In this document: positions 8,143-15,991 of the stretch, one piece after another
How positions within the stretch are numbered: the stretch's first letter is position 1
How the letters are laid out: each line of letters starts with the position of its first letter
Virus record (IMG/VR): IMGVR_UViG_3300037119_003930
Coordinates: 1-48,523 of that record
DNA: 48,523 nucleotides
Source of the DNA: a virus
Reading direction: 5' to 3' (one strand)
Program-made: the position numbers and the translations under genes
The notes under the pieces: model-generated
Told to the model about the DNA's origin: nothing
The model's input: the letters and a program-made list of their open reading frames with translations, nothing else
Databases searched by the model: none

Positions 8143-8756
8143 CCGCCCGGGTGGACTTCCACATCCGGCCCGGGGTCGACTACGTCCACACGATCACGTT
8201 CCAGGGCCTCACGCTGCCCGAGGTCGATTTCCTCACGGAGGTCCGGTCCAGGGGTCGGCGGCTCCTCCTGGCGCCAAATACGGTGCTCTCAGCGCCTTCT
8301 ACGCTCGTGGTCACCGCGGACTCCTCCGAGACCGATGACCTGGCGACCGGGGTCGGTTCGGTCACGATCGTGGACCAGGACGGGCAGACCTGGGCCGAGG
8401 GCATCGCGGACATCGCGAACGAGGGCGACGGGGCGGAGACCTCCACGGTGCCCCCCTCCCCTGACCTGGAGGAGGAGACCGTCCAGGCCATCACCGTCCA
8501 GGGGATCGCGGTCCCCGGTCCCCCCGGGGAGGACGGGGTCACCTCGGAGCAACTCACCCTGGTCCACGTCCAGGCCATCGCGGCCGCGGAATGGCGGATC
8601 GCCCACACGTTCACGAAGGTCCTGGCCGTCACCGTCGTGGACTCCTTCCACGAGGAGGTCGAACCGGACGTGGACCTGGACGAGTCCGGGGAGGTCGTGA
8701 TCCGGGCCAACGGCGCGTTCTCCGGTGAGGCCTATCTGATCGGCATCCCCGCGTAG
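8139..8756 (+). CDS. Hypothetical structural protein (205 aa)
   Basis: GTG 8139 overlaps the mini-ORF stop. The protein is beta rich with acidic segments; its N-terminal half (DFHIRPGVDYVHTITFQG..., DQDGQTWAEGIAD) resembles small beta-sandwich domains of phage structural proteins, and VPGPPGEDG looks like a short collagen-like hinge. The C-terminal half (VQAIAAAEWRIAHTFTKV..., GEVVIRANGAFSGEAYLI) is beta again. It probably belongs to a fibre or baseplate attachment. No family is named. Confidence 0.55.
   Translation: MTARVDFHIRPGVDYVHTITFQGLTLPEVDFLTEVRSRGRRLLLAPNTVLSAPSTLVVTADSSETDDLATGVGSVTIVDQDGQTWAEGIADIANEGDGAETSTVPPSPDLEEETVQAITVQGIAVPGPPGEDGVTSEQLTLVHVQAIAAAEWRIAHTFTKVLAVTVVDSFHEEVEPDVDLDESGEVVIRANGAFSGEAYLIGIPA
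8742..8751 (+). promoter_or_regulatory. Class B-like late element upstream of 8784 gene
   Basis: GGCATCCCCG, one base from the consensus TGCATCCCCG, 42 bases before ATG 8784 and inside the 3' end of the previous gene. Confidence 0.45.
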
Positions 8757-8783
8757 CCGCGGGCAGGAAGGGACACTCGGACC

Positions 8784-9911
8784 ATGTCGCGGAAGAAGCT
8801 CACCTCCCAGGAACTGAACTGGCTCGAACTGCTGGAACTGAAGCTCCAGCTTTCCGGCTCGGACCCTGGCTCCCACGGCGGTGAGGGCTCCGTCTACATG
8901 CACTCCGGGAACCACCGGCTCATGGTCCACAACGGGACCGCGTTCGCCGGTCTGGCCTGGGCCTCGGAGGTCTCCGGGGCCTACACCGACGAGAACGCCA
9001 GGGACGCGCTCGCGGCAGCCCTGGTCGGTGGGACCGGGATCACGATCACCCCGAATGACGGGGCCGACACGATCACGGTCGCTACCACGATCACCCAGTA
9101 CAACGACGAGGCCGCGCAGGACGCCGTCGGCGCCATGCTCGTGGACTCCTCCGAGATCGACTTCACGTACACCGATGCCACCCCGGCCCTGACCGCCTCC
9201 CTGATCACCGCGTCGGTGGCCCTCTCCAAGATCGCCAACATCGCCACGGCCCGGGTCCTGGGCCGCGTGACCGCCTCCTCCGGTGTGATCGAGGAACTGA
9301 CGCAGGCACAGGTCCGGACCTTCCTGGGGACCGGCTGGATCGGCTCCTCGGAGATCACCGACGCGTCGATCGCCACCGGGGACCTGGCGAACGGGGCGGT
9401 CACCTACGCCAAGATGCAGGACGTGTCCGCGACCTCCCGGGTCCTGGGCCGGATCACCGCGGGTGCCGGGGACCCGGAGGAACTGACCGGGGCGAACGTC
9501 CGGACCATCCTGGGCACGCTGGACGCGGACACCCTGGGCGGGGACTCGAAGACCACGATCATCAACGCGGTCACCGCTGCGATCGTGGGGACCGCCCCGG
9601 GGACCCTGGACACCCTCGGGGAACTGTCCGACGCCCTGGCAGACGACGCGGCGTTCTCCACGACGGTCACCACGGCCCTGGCCGCCCGGGTCCAGGCGTT
9701 CTCCGCGACGATCGGGGACAACTCCACCACCGCGATCGCGGTCACGCACTCCCTGGGAACCCGTGACATCATCGCGTCCGTGCGGGACGTGACCACCCAC
9801 GAGTTCTACGACTGTGACGTGGTCGCCACCTCCACCACGGTCGCGACGTTCACGTTCGGTGTCGCCCCGGCCACGAACTCCCTGCGCGTCACGATCCACG
9901 CCAAGCCGTAG
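8784..9911 (+). CDS. Tail- or head-fibre protein with internal repeat
   Basis: 375 residues. After an N-terminal anchor, two copies of a fibre repeat can be aligned: ATARVLGRVTASSGVIEELT..VRTFLG and ATSRVLGRITAGAGDPEELT..VRTILG, with SKI and AKM lead-ins. Such repeats are common in trimeric phage fibre shafts. The C-terminal beta domain (VTHSLGTRDIIASVRDVTTHEF...) resembles the receptor-binding knob seen in many phages. It lies far from the tail genes, so it could decorate the head. Confidence 0.75.
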   Translation: MSRKKLTSQELNWLELLELKLQLSGSDPGSHGGEGSVYMHSGNHRLMVHNGTAFAGLAWASEVSGAYTDENARDALAAALVGGTGITITPNDGADTITVATTITQYNDEAAQDAVGAMLVDSSEIDFTYTDATPALTASLITASVALSKIANIATARVLGRVTASSGVIEELTQAQVRTFLGTGWIGSSEITDASIATGDLANGAVTYAKMQDVSATSRVLGRITAGAGDPEELTGANVRTILGTLDADTLGGDSKTTIINAVTAAIVGTAPGTLDTLGELSDALADDAAFSTTVTTALAARVQAFSATIGDNSTTAIAVTHSLGTRDIIASVRDVTTHEFYDCDVVATSTTVATFTFGVAPATNSLRVTIHAKP

Positions 9912-9914
9912 CCC

Positions 9915-11015
9915 GTGGCGAAGCGCTACCTGGGCCCCGCGGCATCCGACGCCCACCTGGGCGCCCGTATCGACCCGACCGCGGAGATCGTCGACGCGAT
10001 CACCGGGGGAGCCCTCCAGGCCACGATGGACGCGCAGGGAACCCCTGCCTTCACGGCCGTCGGGCTCGGGGCCCTGAACCAGTACTTCGTCGGGAAGCAC
10101 TCCGAGTCCGGCCCGGCCGCCTCCGCCGCTGGCAGGTCCGTCGCCCGGCTGGGTGCCAACCTCCGAGGGGCCACCGGGGTCACGAACTCCGGTAACCCGA
10201 ACGGGTACGTGGACTTCCAGGCCACCGCCACCGCCACGGACTCTGCTACCCCGATGGACTTCCGGGTCGCCCTCCCGGGGACCGGGGTCACTCCTGCTGA
10301 ACGCCTCCGGGTCCTGTCCCTGGGGGGCATCCAAATCCCCGAGCACACCCTGCCTGCCGGGGTAGCGGACAACGCCACGGTCTCGGTCCGGGACAACGGC
10401 TCCGGGGTCACCCAGGCCGGATGGGTCATGCCCGACTCCACCTTCCGGGTCACCGCCTCGTCCTCCTGGGCGGACTTCGACACGATGCAACCCGAGACGA
10501 TCCTGGGCCCCACCGGGGCCCTGGCCGAGACCGTGGACCGGGCGGGCGGCACGATCACGAACGTCGCCACCCTGACCACACAGAAGCTGTTCCTCGTCGG
10601 GATCGCCCTGAAGGCCGGGATGACGGTCACGAACATCAGCTTCCACACCGGGGCCACCGCAGCCGGAACCCCGACGAACTGGTGGTTCGCGCTGTACAGC
10701 TACCACGCCACCGCCCCGGTCCTCCTCCGGCAGACCGCCGATCAGACCACGACCGCGATGGCCGCCAACACCCCGTTCACGAAGGCCCTCACGTCCCCCT
10801 ACGTGATCACGGCCTCCGGGATGTACTACCTGGGGATCATGGTGAAGGCGACCACGGTCCCGACCCTCCTGGTCTCCTCCCCGAACGCCCTGGTCGCCTC
10901 GATGGCGCCGATCCTCCAGGGGAACACCGCGGACACCGGTCTGACCACGACCGCGCCGAACCCCGCGGGGGCGATCACCTCTGCGAACACCCGGGCCTAC
11001 GCCTGGGTCACCTGA
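9915..11015 (+). CDS. Putative fibre / receptor-binding protein
   Basis: 366 residues from GTG 9915, three bases after the previous stop. The N-terminus is a short helical anchor; the middle (about 80-150) has shaft-like repeats with GVTPAERLRVLSLGGIQIPE; the C-terminus (about 200-366) is a beta-sandwich with aromatic residues (NWWFALYSYHATAPVLLRQ, GMYYLGIMVKA) that suits carbohydrate binding. This is inference from composition and context; no named family. Confidence 0.6.
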   Translation: MAKRYLGPAASDAHLGARIDPTAEIVDAITGGALQATMDAQGTPAFTAVGLGALNQYFVGKHSESGPAASAAGRSVARLGANLRGATGVTNSGNPNGYVDFQATATATDSATPMDFRVALPGTGVTPAERLRVLSLGGIQIPEHTLPAGVADNATVSVRDNGSGVTQAGWVMPDSTFRVTASSSWADFDTMQPETILGPTGALAETVDRAGGTITNVATLTTQKLFLVGIALKAGMTVTNISFHTGATAAGTPTNWWFALYSYHATAPVLLRQTADQTTTAMAANTPFTKALTSPYVITASGMYYLGIMVKATTVPTLLVSSPNALVASMAPILQGNTADTGLTTTAPNPAGAITSANTRAYAWVT

Positions 11016-11032
11016 CCGTCTAACGTCCGGCC

Positions 11033-12067
11033 ATGCCCAACGCCATCGGTGTATGCACAGCAGGAGGGTGGCTCGGGGCCACCGACGATCAGGTCAAATG
11101 GGATGTCGACAAGATCGCGGAGACCGGGTTCAAGTGGGTCCGCTGGGACTGGTCCTGGGTGGGGATCGAGTTGAAGCAGGGGCAGGTCTGGGGGGCGCCC
11201 CTGGAGCGCCGGATCAAGGTGGCCGAGTGGATCAGGAACGCCGGGATGCACTCCCTCCCGGTCCTCGGTTACACACCGTCGTTCTACCGCCGCCCTGCCC
11301 TCGCCACCTTCGGCTCGAAGGCCCCTCCCGCGGAGCAGCACTACGACGCCTGGGGCCGCTACGTGGCGGCCTGTGTGGAGGCCGGGGAGTCGCAGGGGGT
11401 CATCCGGTTCGAGCACTGGAACGAGTCGAACCACGAGCCGTTCTGGAAGTACCCCTCCGTGGAGGACCAGGCGAACATGCTCCGGGTGGCGAAGCAGGCG
11501 ATGGCGGCCACGAACTCGAAGGCCCGGATCGTCCTGGGCGCGTTCGCCCCCGGGAAGACACGCCCGGTAGAGGCTCAGCCTGGCCGGTACCAGGGGATCA
11601 ACATGCGGGACTACGTGCGCTGGTGGTACGAGGCCGGACACAAGGACCTGGTCGATGCCTGGTCGATCCACCCGTACTCGACGGACCACCCGGAGGAGCG
11701 CTTCGACTGGTCGGTGATGACCACCCAGTACGACGACATCCGGGCCACGATGAAGAAGTACGGGCACGGCTTCCTGAAGGTCTGGGGCACCGAGTTCGGG
11801 TACACGACCCAACCGCATGACGCCGGGGGCCGCCCGCAGAGGACACAGGACCAGCAGGCCGACCTCCTGGTGAAGCAGGTCTCCCTCTGGCAGACGAAGA
11901 CAGGGGCCGGGCCCGGGTTCATCTTCAACTGGCGGGACTTCCCGGCTGGGACGAAGGCGAACCCGAACGCGGTGAACGGCCTGGGGATCGTGACGGACCG
12001 GACCTCCTCCGCCCCGAACGGCCGGTTCAAGAAGGCCCGGGAGGCCCTCCGCGCCCACCTCACCTAG
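11033..12067 (+). CDS. Glycoside hydrolase, clan A-like (TIM barrel)
   Basis: 344 residues. The protein opens with a barrel-strand pattern (GFKWVRWDWSWVGIE) and has both catalytic glutamates of retaining clan A glycosidases: acid/base Glu131 in FEHWNESNHEPF and nucleophile Glu254 in VWGTEFGYT, with the WSIHPYS strand between them, as in GH39/GH5-type enzymes. There is no signal peptide or fibre stalk, so it is either a virion subunit held by neighbours or released at lysis. It probably cleaves host surface polysaccharide. The family number cannot be fixed by eye. Confidence 0.75.
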   Translation: MPNAIGVCTAGGWLGATDDQVKWDVDKIAETGFKWVRWDWSWVGIELKQGQVWGAPLERRIKVAEWIRNAGMHSLPVLGYTPSFYRRPALATFGSKAPPAEQHYDAWGRYVAACVEAGESQGVIRFEHWNESNHEPFWKYPSVEDQANMLRVAKQAMAATNSKARIVLGAFAPGKTRPVEAQPGRYQGINMRDYVRWWYEAGHKDLVDAWSIHPYSTDHPEERFDWSVMTTQYDDIRATMKKYGHGFLKVWGTEFGYTTQPHDAGGRPQRTQDQQADLLVKQVSLWQTKTGAGPGFIFNWRDFPAGTKANPNAVNGLGIVTDRTSSAPNGRFKKAREALRAHLT

Positions 12068-12074
12068 ACAGGGC

Positions 12075-12103
12075 TGGACAGGTCTGGGGAAGTCTGGTTA
12101 GAT
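12075..12103 (+). promoter_or_regulatory. Class A promoter, leaderless, for 12110 gene
   Basis: TGGACA, 17-base spacer, TTAGAT (12098-12103), then GTCCCC and ATG. An additional TAGACA copy lies 10 bases upstream. Confidence 0.75.
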
Positions 12104-12109
12104 GTCCCC

Positions 12110-12442
12110 ATGACCACGACAGCAACCACCTTCACCCCGGGCGACGAGGTTGTGACCTCCCGCCGCTCCACCCCTTACGACGAGTTCGTCGCCCTGGTTA
12201 CCGGAGTCTCCCCCCGGGGAGATCGTCTGATCGTCCGCACCGAACTGGGCGGCAAGACCCTGGTCGTGGACGCCGACGCCTGCTCCCTCCTGGCTGATTA
12301 CGAGGACGCTTACGTCGAGGGCCCCACCTGCTCCCTCTGCGATGCAGTTGGTCACGGTTACCCGGGCGCCGGGCCCTGCCCTCTGGAGGACCGGGGCGCA
12401 TACGAGGCTGACCGGGACATGATCCGCTTCGGTTCCTACTGA
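12110..12442 (+). CDS. Accessory protein with CxxC motif (110 aa)
   Basis: Starts at the leaderless ATG 12110 with the codons ATGACCACGACA shared by other class A genes. The first part (PGDEVVTSRR..FVALVTGVSPRGDRLIV) is beta rich, and the last third has CSLCDAVGHGYPGAGPCPLED, a probable zinc site. It has its own promoter and terminator amid fibre genes, so it is an independently expressed accessory gene. Function is unknown. Confidence 0.65.
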   Translation: MTTTATTFTPGDEVVTSRRSTPYDEFVALVTGVSPRGDRLIVRTELGGKTLVVDADACSLLADYEDAYVEGPTCSLCDAVGHGYPGAGPCPLEDRGAYEADRDMIRFGSY

Positions 12443-12489
12443 TCTCCTGGCCGGGCCGGGCGCTCAACCGGGACCGGCCAGAAGAAACG

Positions 12490-12523
12490 AAGGGCCCTCC
12501 TGCTCCGGCAGGGGGGCCCTTCT
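12490..12523 (+). terminator. Intrinsic terminator after 12110 gene
   Basis: A stem of about 15 base pairs (GAAGGGCCC...GGGCCCTTC plus six inner pairs, one a wobble) capped by TCCG. The class B element starts on the very next base. Confidence 0.8.
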
Positions 12524-12533
12524 GCATCCCCGA
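12524..12533 (+). promoter_or_regulatory. Class B late element upstream of 12565 gene
   Basis: TGCATCCCCG, 41 bases before ATG and abutting the terminator. Its GCATCCCC can pair with GGGGATGC at the start codon. Confidence 0.55.
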
Positions 12534-12564
12534 ACAGGAGCCCCGGTAGGGCAGCATCGGGGGG

Positions 12565-14229
12565 ATGCCCGCGACCACGCCGATGACCCACCCGGGCATC
12601 CCCGGCAGTCTGATCGCCGCACAGGCGCAGCAAATCCCCATCTACCAGTCCAACGGCTGGGTCATTACCGCGGGGCCCCTGCCGGACGAGGACGAGGGGG
12701 AGATCGCCGGTAGGCACCTGGTCTGGTGGGACCTGGGGCGGACCGTGGCCCCTCTGGTCGACGGTCTGATCCCCGCCGAGTTCATCGTCGGGGGAGGCTC
12801 CGGGGGACTGGCGTTCGCGGACGTGGGCGCCATGTTCACGGGCGGCACGCACACCGGGATCACGTTCGCCTACAACTCCGGGACCCACAAGGTCAACGCC
12901 ACCGTCTCCGGAGGGGGAGGGGCGACTGACCCGGAGATCGTCCGGGACACGATCGCTGCGGCCCTGGCCGCCGGGGCTCACACCGGGATCACCGTCACCC
13001 CGAACGACGCCGGGGACTCGATCTCCCTGGCCGTGATCACCGAGTACCTCCAGGACCTGATCGCCTCCATGTTCACCGGAGGCGTACATACGAACGCCTC
13101 CGTCGCCTATAACGACACGACCGGGGTCATCAGCATCACGGCCTCCGGGGGAGGGGGAGGAACCCCGGGGCCGGACACGATCACCTCGGCCATGATCGTG
13201 AACGGGACCATCACCCGGACCGACGTGGACGCCACGATCCCCGCGTTCAACACCGACGGGTCCCTGGACGTGGCCGACGCGGCCGCCGGGGTGGAACCTG
13301 ACGCCGGGACTGCCGCCAGCCACGGGTACGTCGACTCGATCGCAGCAACGATCGTGGGCCTCATCGGGAACGTGGAGGGCAACGCGTTCTCCGGCCAGGC
13401 CGTGGACGTGTTCTCCGGGTCCTCCGTGGGTCAGGGGAACGTCGAGGACGACCTGTCGACCCTGGACATGGAGAAAGCCGACGGCGTGGTCGTCGACCAG
13501 AAGCTGAACGCCCTCTCCGACACCCACGGCATCCGGACCCCCATCGGGGACGCCGCCGGGGTCGGTACCCGGTCCCTGTACCGGGATGACTTCCGGTGGC
13601 ACGCCGACGCCACCGTCTCCGGCTCCATCGGGGAGACCCGCTGCCTGCGGGACGGGGGCTCCTCCGCCCAGGGGACGAACACCTCGTTCCGGCCCGGGGT
13701 CCTGCACCTGAACACGGGCGCCACGATCAACACCCTCTGCGTGCTCCACGCCCCGGCCCAGTCCGCGCTCAACCTGGACTCCGACTTCGACGTGGACATC
13801 TGGTTCCGCCCGGTCCTGAACGGGTTCTCCGGGTTGGATGTCCGGGCCGGTCTCTCCTCCCTCCCCACCTCGGAGACCCCGGGGGACGCCATCTTCATCC
13901 AGCACCTCTCCGCCGACTCTGCCTTCTGGCGGTTCGTGTCCCGGACCACTGCCGGAGGGGAGGCCACCCCGGTCGTCTCCACCATCGCGACCGTCTCGAA
14001 CCAGTACGTCCACCTCCGTATCCGCCGGGTCAACGCCACGCAGGTCGGCTTCTCGATGTCGACCACGTCCGGGGGTGTCGCCGGACCGATGTCCTCCGAG
14101 ACCCTGGTCACCCACGACCCGGCGACCGTGCTCGCCCGGCTCTTCATCCAGATCAAGAACACCGCCGCCTCGGCGAAGGAGGCCGACGTGGACCTCTGGC
14201 AGTCAATCTCCTGGAACCTGTACCGCTGA
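12565..14229 (+). CDS. Fibre / tail spike-type structural protein (554 aa)
   Basis: Begins with a proline-rich N-terminal anchor, then repeated segments with GAMFTGGTHTGITFAYNSGTHKVNATVSGG and relatives (about 85-200), with glycine-run spacers typical of phage fibre shafts. The middle is helical (AAATIVGLIGNVEG..). From about residue 345 it becomes a beta-sandwich (DDFRWHADATVSG...DVDIWFRPVL..YVHLRIRRVNATQVGFSMS) resembling a lectin-like jelly roll. It probably binds host glycans and may present the sulfatase encoded next, whose ATG overlaps its stop. Confidence 0.65.
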   Translation: MPATTPMTHPGIPGSLIAAQAQQIPIYQSNGWVITAGPLPDEDEGEIAGRHLVWWDLGRTVAPLVDGLIPAEFIVGGGSGGLAFADVGAMFTGGTHTGITFAYNSGTHKVNATVSGGGGATDPEIVRDTIAAALAAGAHTGITVTPNDAGDSISLAVITEYLQDLIASMFTGGVHTNASVAYNDTTGVISITASGGGGGTPGPDTITSAMIVNGTITRTDVDATIPAFNTDGSLDVADAAAGVEPDAGTAASHGYVDSIAATIVGLIGNVEGNAFSGQAVDVFSGSSVGQGNVEDDLSTLDMEKADGVVVDQKLNALSDTHGIRTPIGDAAGVGTRSLYRDDFRWHADATVSGSIGETRCLRDGGSSAQGTNTSFRPGVLHLNTGATINTLCVLHAPAQSALNLDSDFDVDIWFRPVLNGFSGLDVRAGLSSLPTSETPGDAIFIQHLSADSAFWRFVSRTTAGGEATPVVSTIATVSNQYVHLRIRRVNATQVGFSMSTTSGGVAGPMSSETLVTHDPATVLARLFIQIKNTAASAKEADVDLWQSISWNLYR

Positions 14230-15608
14230 TGGCGAACCTCCTGATCATCATGGCCGACGACATGCGGTTCGACGAGTTGGACTACATGCCGAACACCCGT
14301 CGGCTCCTCCGGGGCCGGGGGACGAACTTCACCGGCTGCCGGATCGACGTTCCTCTCTGCTCCCCGGCCCGGACCGGGCTCCTCACCGGCAAGTACGCGA
14401 TGCGGACCGTCCCGACGAAGGGACACGAGGTCACCACGCAGGGCCACCTCCCGGACACGGCTGAGCGGGACGGCAACGTGTTCAAGCGGCTCGACGTGGC
14501 CGGGTTCCGGTGCGGGGGCCTCGGGAAGATGCTCTCCGCCGCCTGGGGGGCCACCGCGAAGCCCGGGTTCACGTCTGCCGAGGGCGGGACCTGGAGGGCG
14601 ATCACCGGGGACGGGGGCTCCGGGTACGGCATCTACGAACCGAACCTGTACTCGATCACCACGGAGACCGGGGCCACGGTCACACCTGGGATGTACCAGG
14701 ACCACTACCTGACCCGGGAGGCGATCTCCTTCATGGAGGGGACCGAGCCCTGGTGCCTGTGGTACTGCCCGACCTCGAACCACTGGCCCTGGGACGAGCC
14801 TGCTCCGAACCACACCACGGAGTACGCCCTGACGAACTTCCCCCTCACCCTGGAGGCCGACGTATCCGACAAGCCCACCTGGGTCCAGGCCCAGGTCACC
14901 CCCACGGCGTCCGAACTGGCGGAGATGCAGAACGACCAGAGGAGCCGCCTCCGGGAACTGCTCGCCCTGGACGACACGGTCGGCGCCCTGGTCAACTTCG
15001 TGGACTCGACCGGCAGGGCTGACGACACGACGATCATCTTCACCTCGGACAACGGGCTGATGCTGGGGGAGCACCGGGTCATGGGAGACGCGGTAGGGGG
15101 CCGGGCCATCAAGAAGAACCTGATGTACGAACCCTCGATGCACGTCCCCCTCGTGGTCCGGGGCCCCGCCTTCCCCCGTCAGACCATCGACCTGCCCACC
15201 AACCACCAGGACATCACAGCGACCCTCCTGGCCCTCGGCGGGGCCACCGCAACCCTGGGCGACCAGGTCGGGATCAACCTGGCCTCCATCGCCGCTGACC
15301 CGACGAACAACACCTACCGGTCCAGGAAGCTCCTCCACTTCCGGGACACCGCGGGGGACGGGGACGGCTGGCCCACCTCCCACGGGATCACCACCTACCT
15401 GGATGTCCTGACCCCGTTCACCGCGGTCAAGCCCCGGAAACTGGTCCGGCACGTCGACACCTCCGGGGTGACCCTGGCCTCTCCCGACGGGTTCGAGATG
15501 TACGACCTGGACGTGGACCCTGACGAGCTTGTGAACGTCGCCTACGTCCCGGCCCGACTGGCCGAGCGGAACGCCCTCGAAAGCGCTCTGAACACCCTGC
15601 GCGCATGA
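14229..15608 (+). CDS. Type I (formylglycine) sulfatase
   Basis: 459 residues of the alkaline phosphatase/sulfatase superfamily. The N-terminal metal site NLLIIMADDMR has Asp10 and Asp11. The activation motif is C44-S-P-A-R48 followed by TGLLTGKY, matching the CxPxR..LTG signature in which Cys becomes formylglycine. A second metal site FTSDNGLMLGEH has Asp274 and Asn275, followed by a Lys/His-containing stretch. It hydrolyses sulfate esters, so the target is probably a sulfated host surface glycan. Activation needs formylglycine-generating enzyme, which must come from the host as none is seen here. There is no signal peptide; coupling to fibre genes suggests a virion role. Confidence 0.9.
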   Translation: MANLLIIMADDMRFDELDYMPNTRRLLRGRGTNFTGCRIDVPLCSPARTGLLTGKYAMRTVPTKGHEVTTQGHLPDTAERDGNVFKRLDVAGFRCGGLGKMLSAAWGATAKPGFTSAEGGTWRAITGDGGSGYGIYEPNLYSITTETGATVTPGMYQDHYLTREAISFMEGTEPWCLWYCPTSNHWPWDEPAPNHTTEYALTNFPLTLEADVSDKPTWVQAQVTPTASELAEMQNDQRSRLRELLALDDTVGALVNFVDSTGRADDTTIIFTSDNGLMLGEHRVMGDAVGGRAIKKNLMYEPSMHVPLVVRGPAFPRQTIDLPTNHQDITATLLALGGATATLGDQVGINLASIAADPTNNTYRSRKLLHFRDTAGDGDGWPTSHGITTYLDVLTPFTAVKPRKLVRHVDTSGVTLASPDGFEMYDLDVDPDELVNVAYVPARLAERNALESALNTLRA

Positions 15609-15991
15609 GTGCCGCCACCCCTGCCCGACTGCGCGCCATCGCGGACGCCCGGCTGGCCCGGTCCGACCCGGAGGACGACGCGCTGGAAGCCGCGCTCCAG
15701 GCGAAGATCGACCTGATCCTGATCGCCCGGGGGGACACGGCAGGGATCGTCGCGGCCCTGAACGCAGAGATCGTCGAGGACACGGCGGCCCTGGCTGCCG
15801 CCAACACTGCCCTGGGTCCGGCCGAGGCGCAGGCCGCAGCACAGGCCGCGACGATCGCGGACCTCCAGGACCAGGTCGAGTTGCTGCAACAGCAGATCGC
15901 GGCGGCAGTCCCCCCGGGGACCGCCGAGGACATCGCGGAGCGGGACCAGGTGGTCGCGCTCGCTGACGCCTGGGGGGTGACGATCCCGTGA
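15605..15991 (+). CDS. Coiled-coil structural protein (128 aa)
   Basis: ATG overlaps the sulfatase stop (ATGA) and its stop overlaps the next GTG. Almost entirely alpha-helical, rich in Ala, Glu, Asp and Gln, with heptads such as ADLQDQVELLQQQI. It probably forms an oligomerisation or adaptor helix for the enzyme-bearing appendage. The N-terminal coiled coil of the following protein is similar in composition, so the two may pair. Confidence 0.6.
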   Translation: MSAATPARLRAIADARLARSDPEDDALEAALQAKIDLILIARGDTAGIVAALNAEIVEDTAALAAANTALGPAEAQAAAQAATIADLQDQVELLQQQIAAAVPPGTAEDIAERDQVVALADAWGVTIP

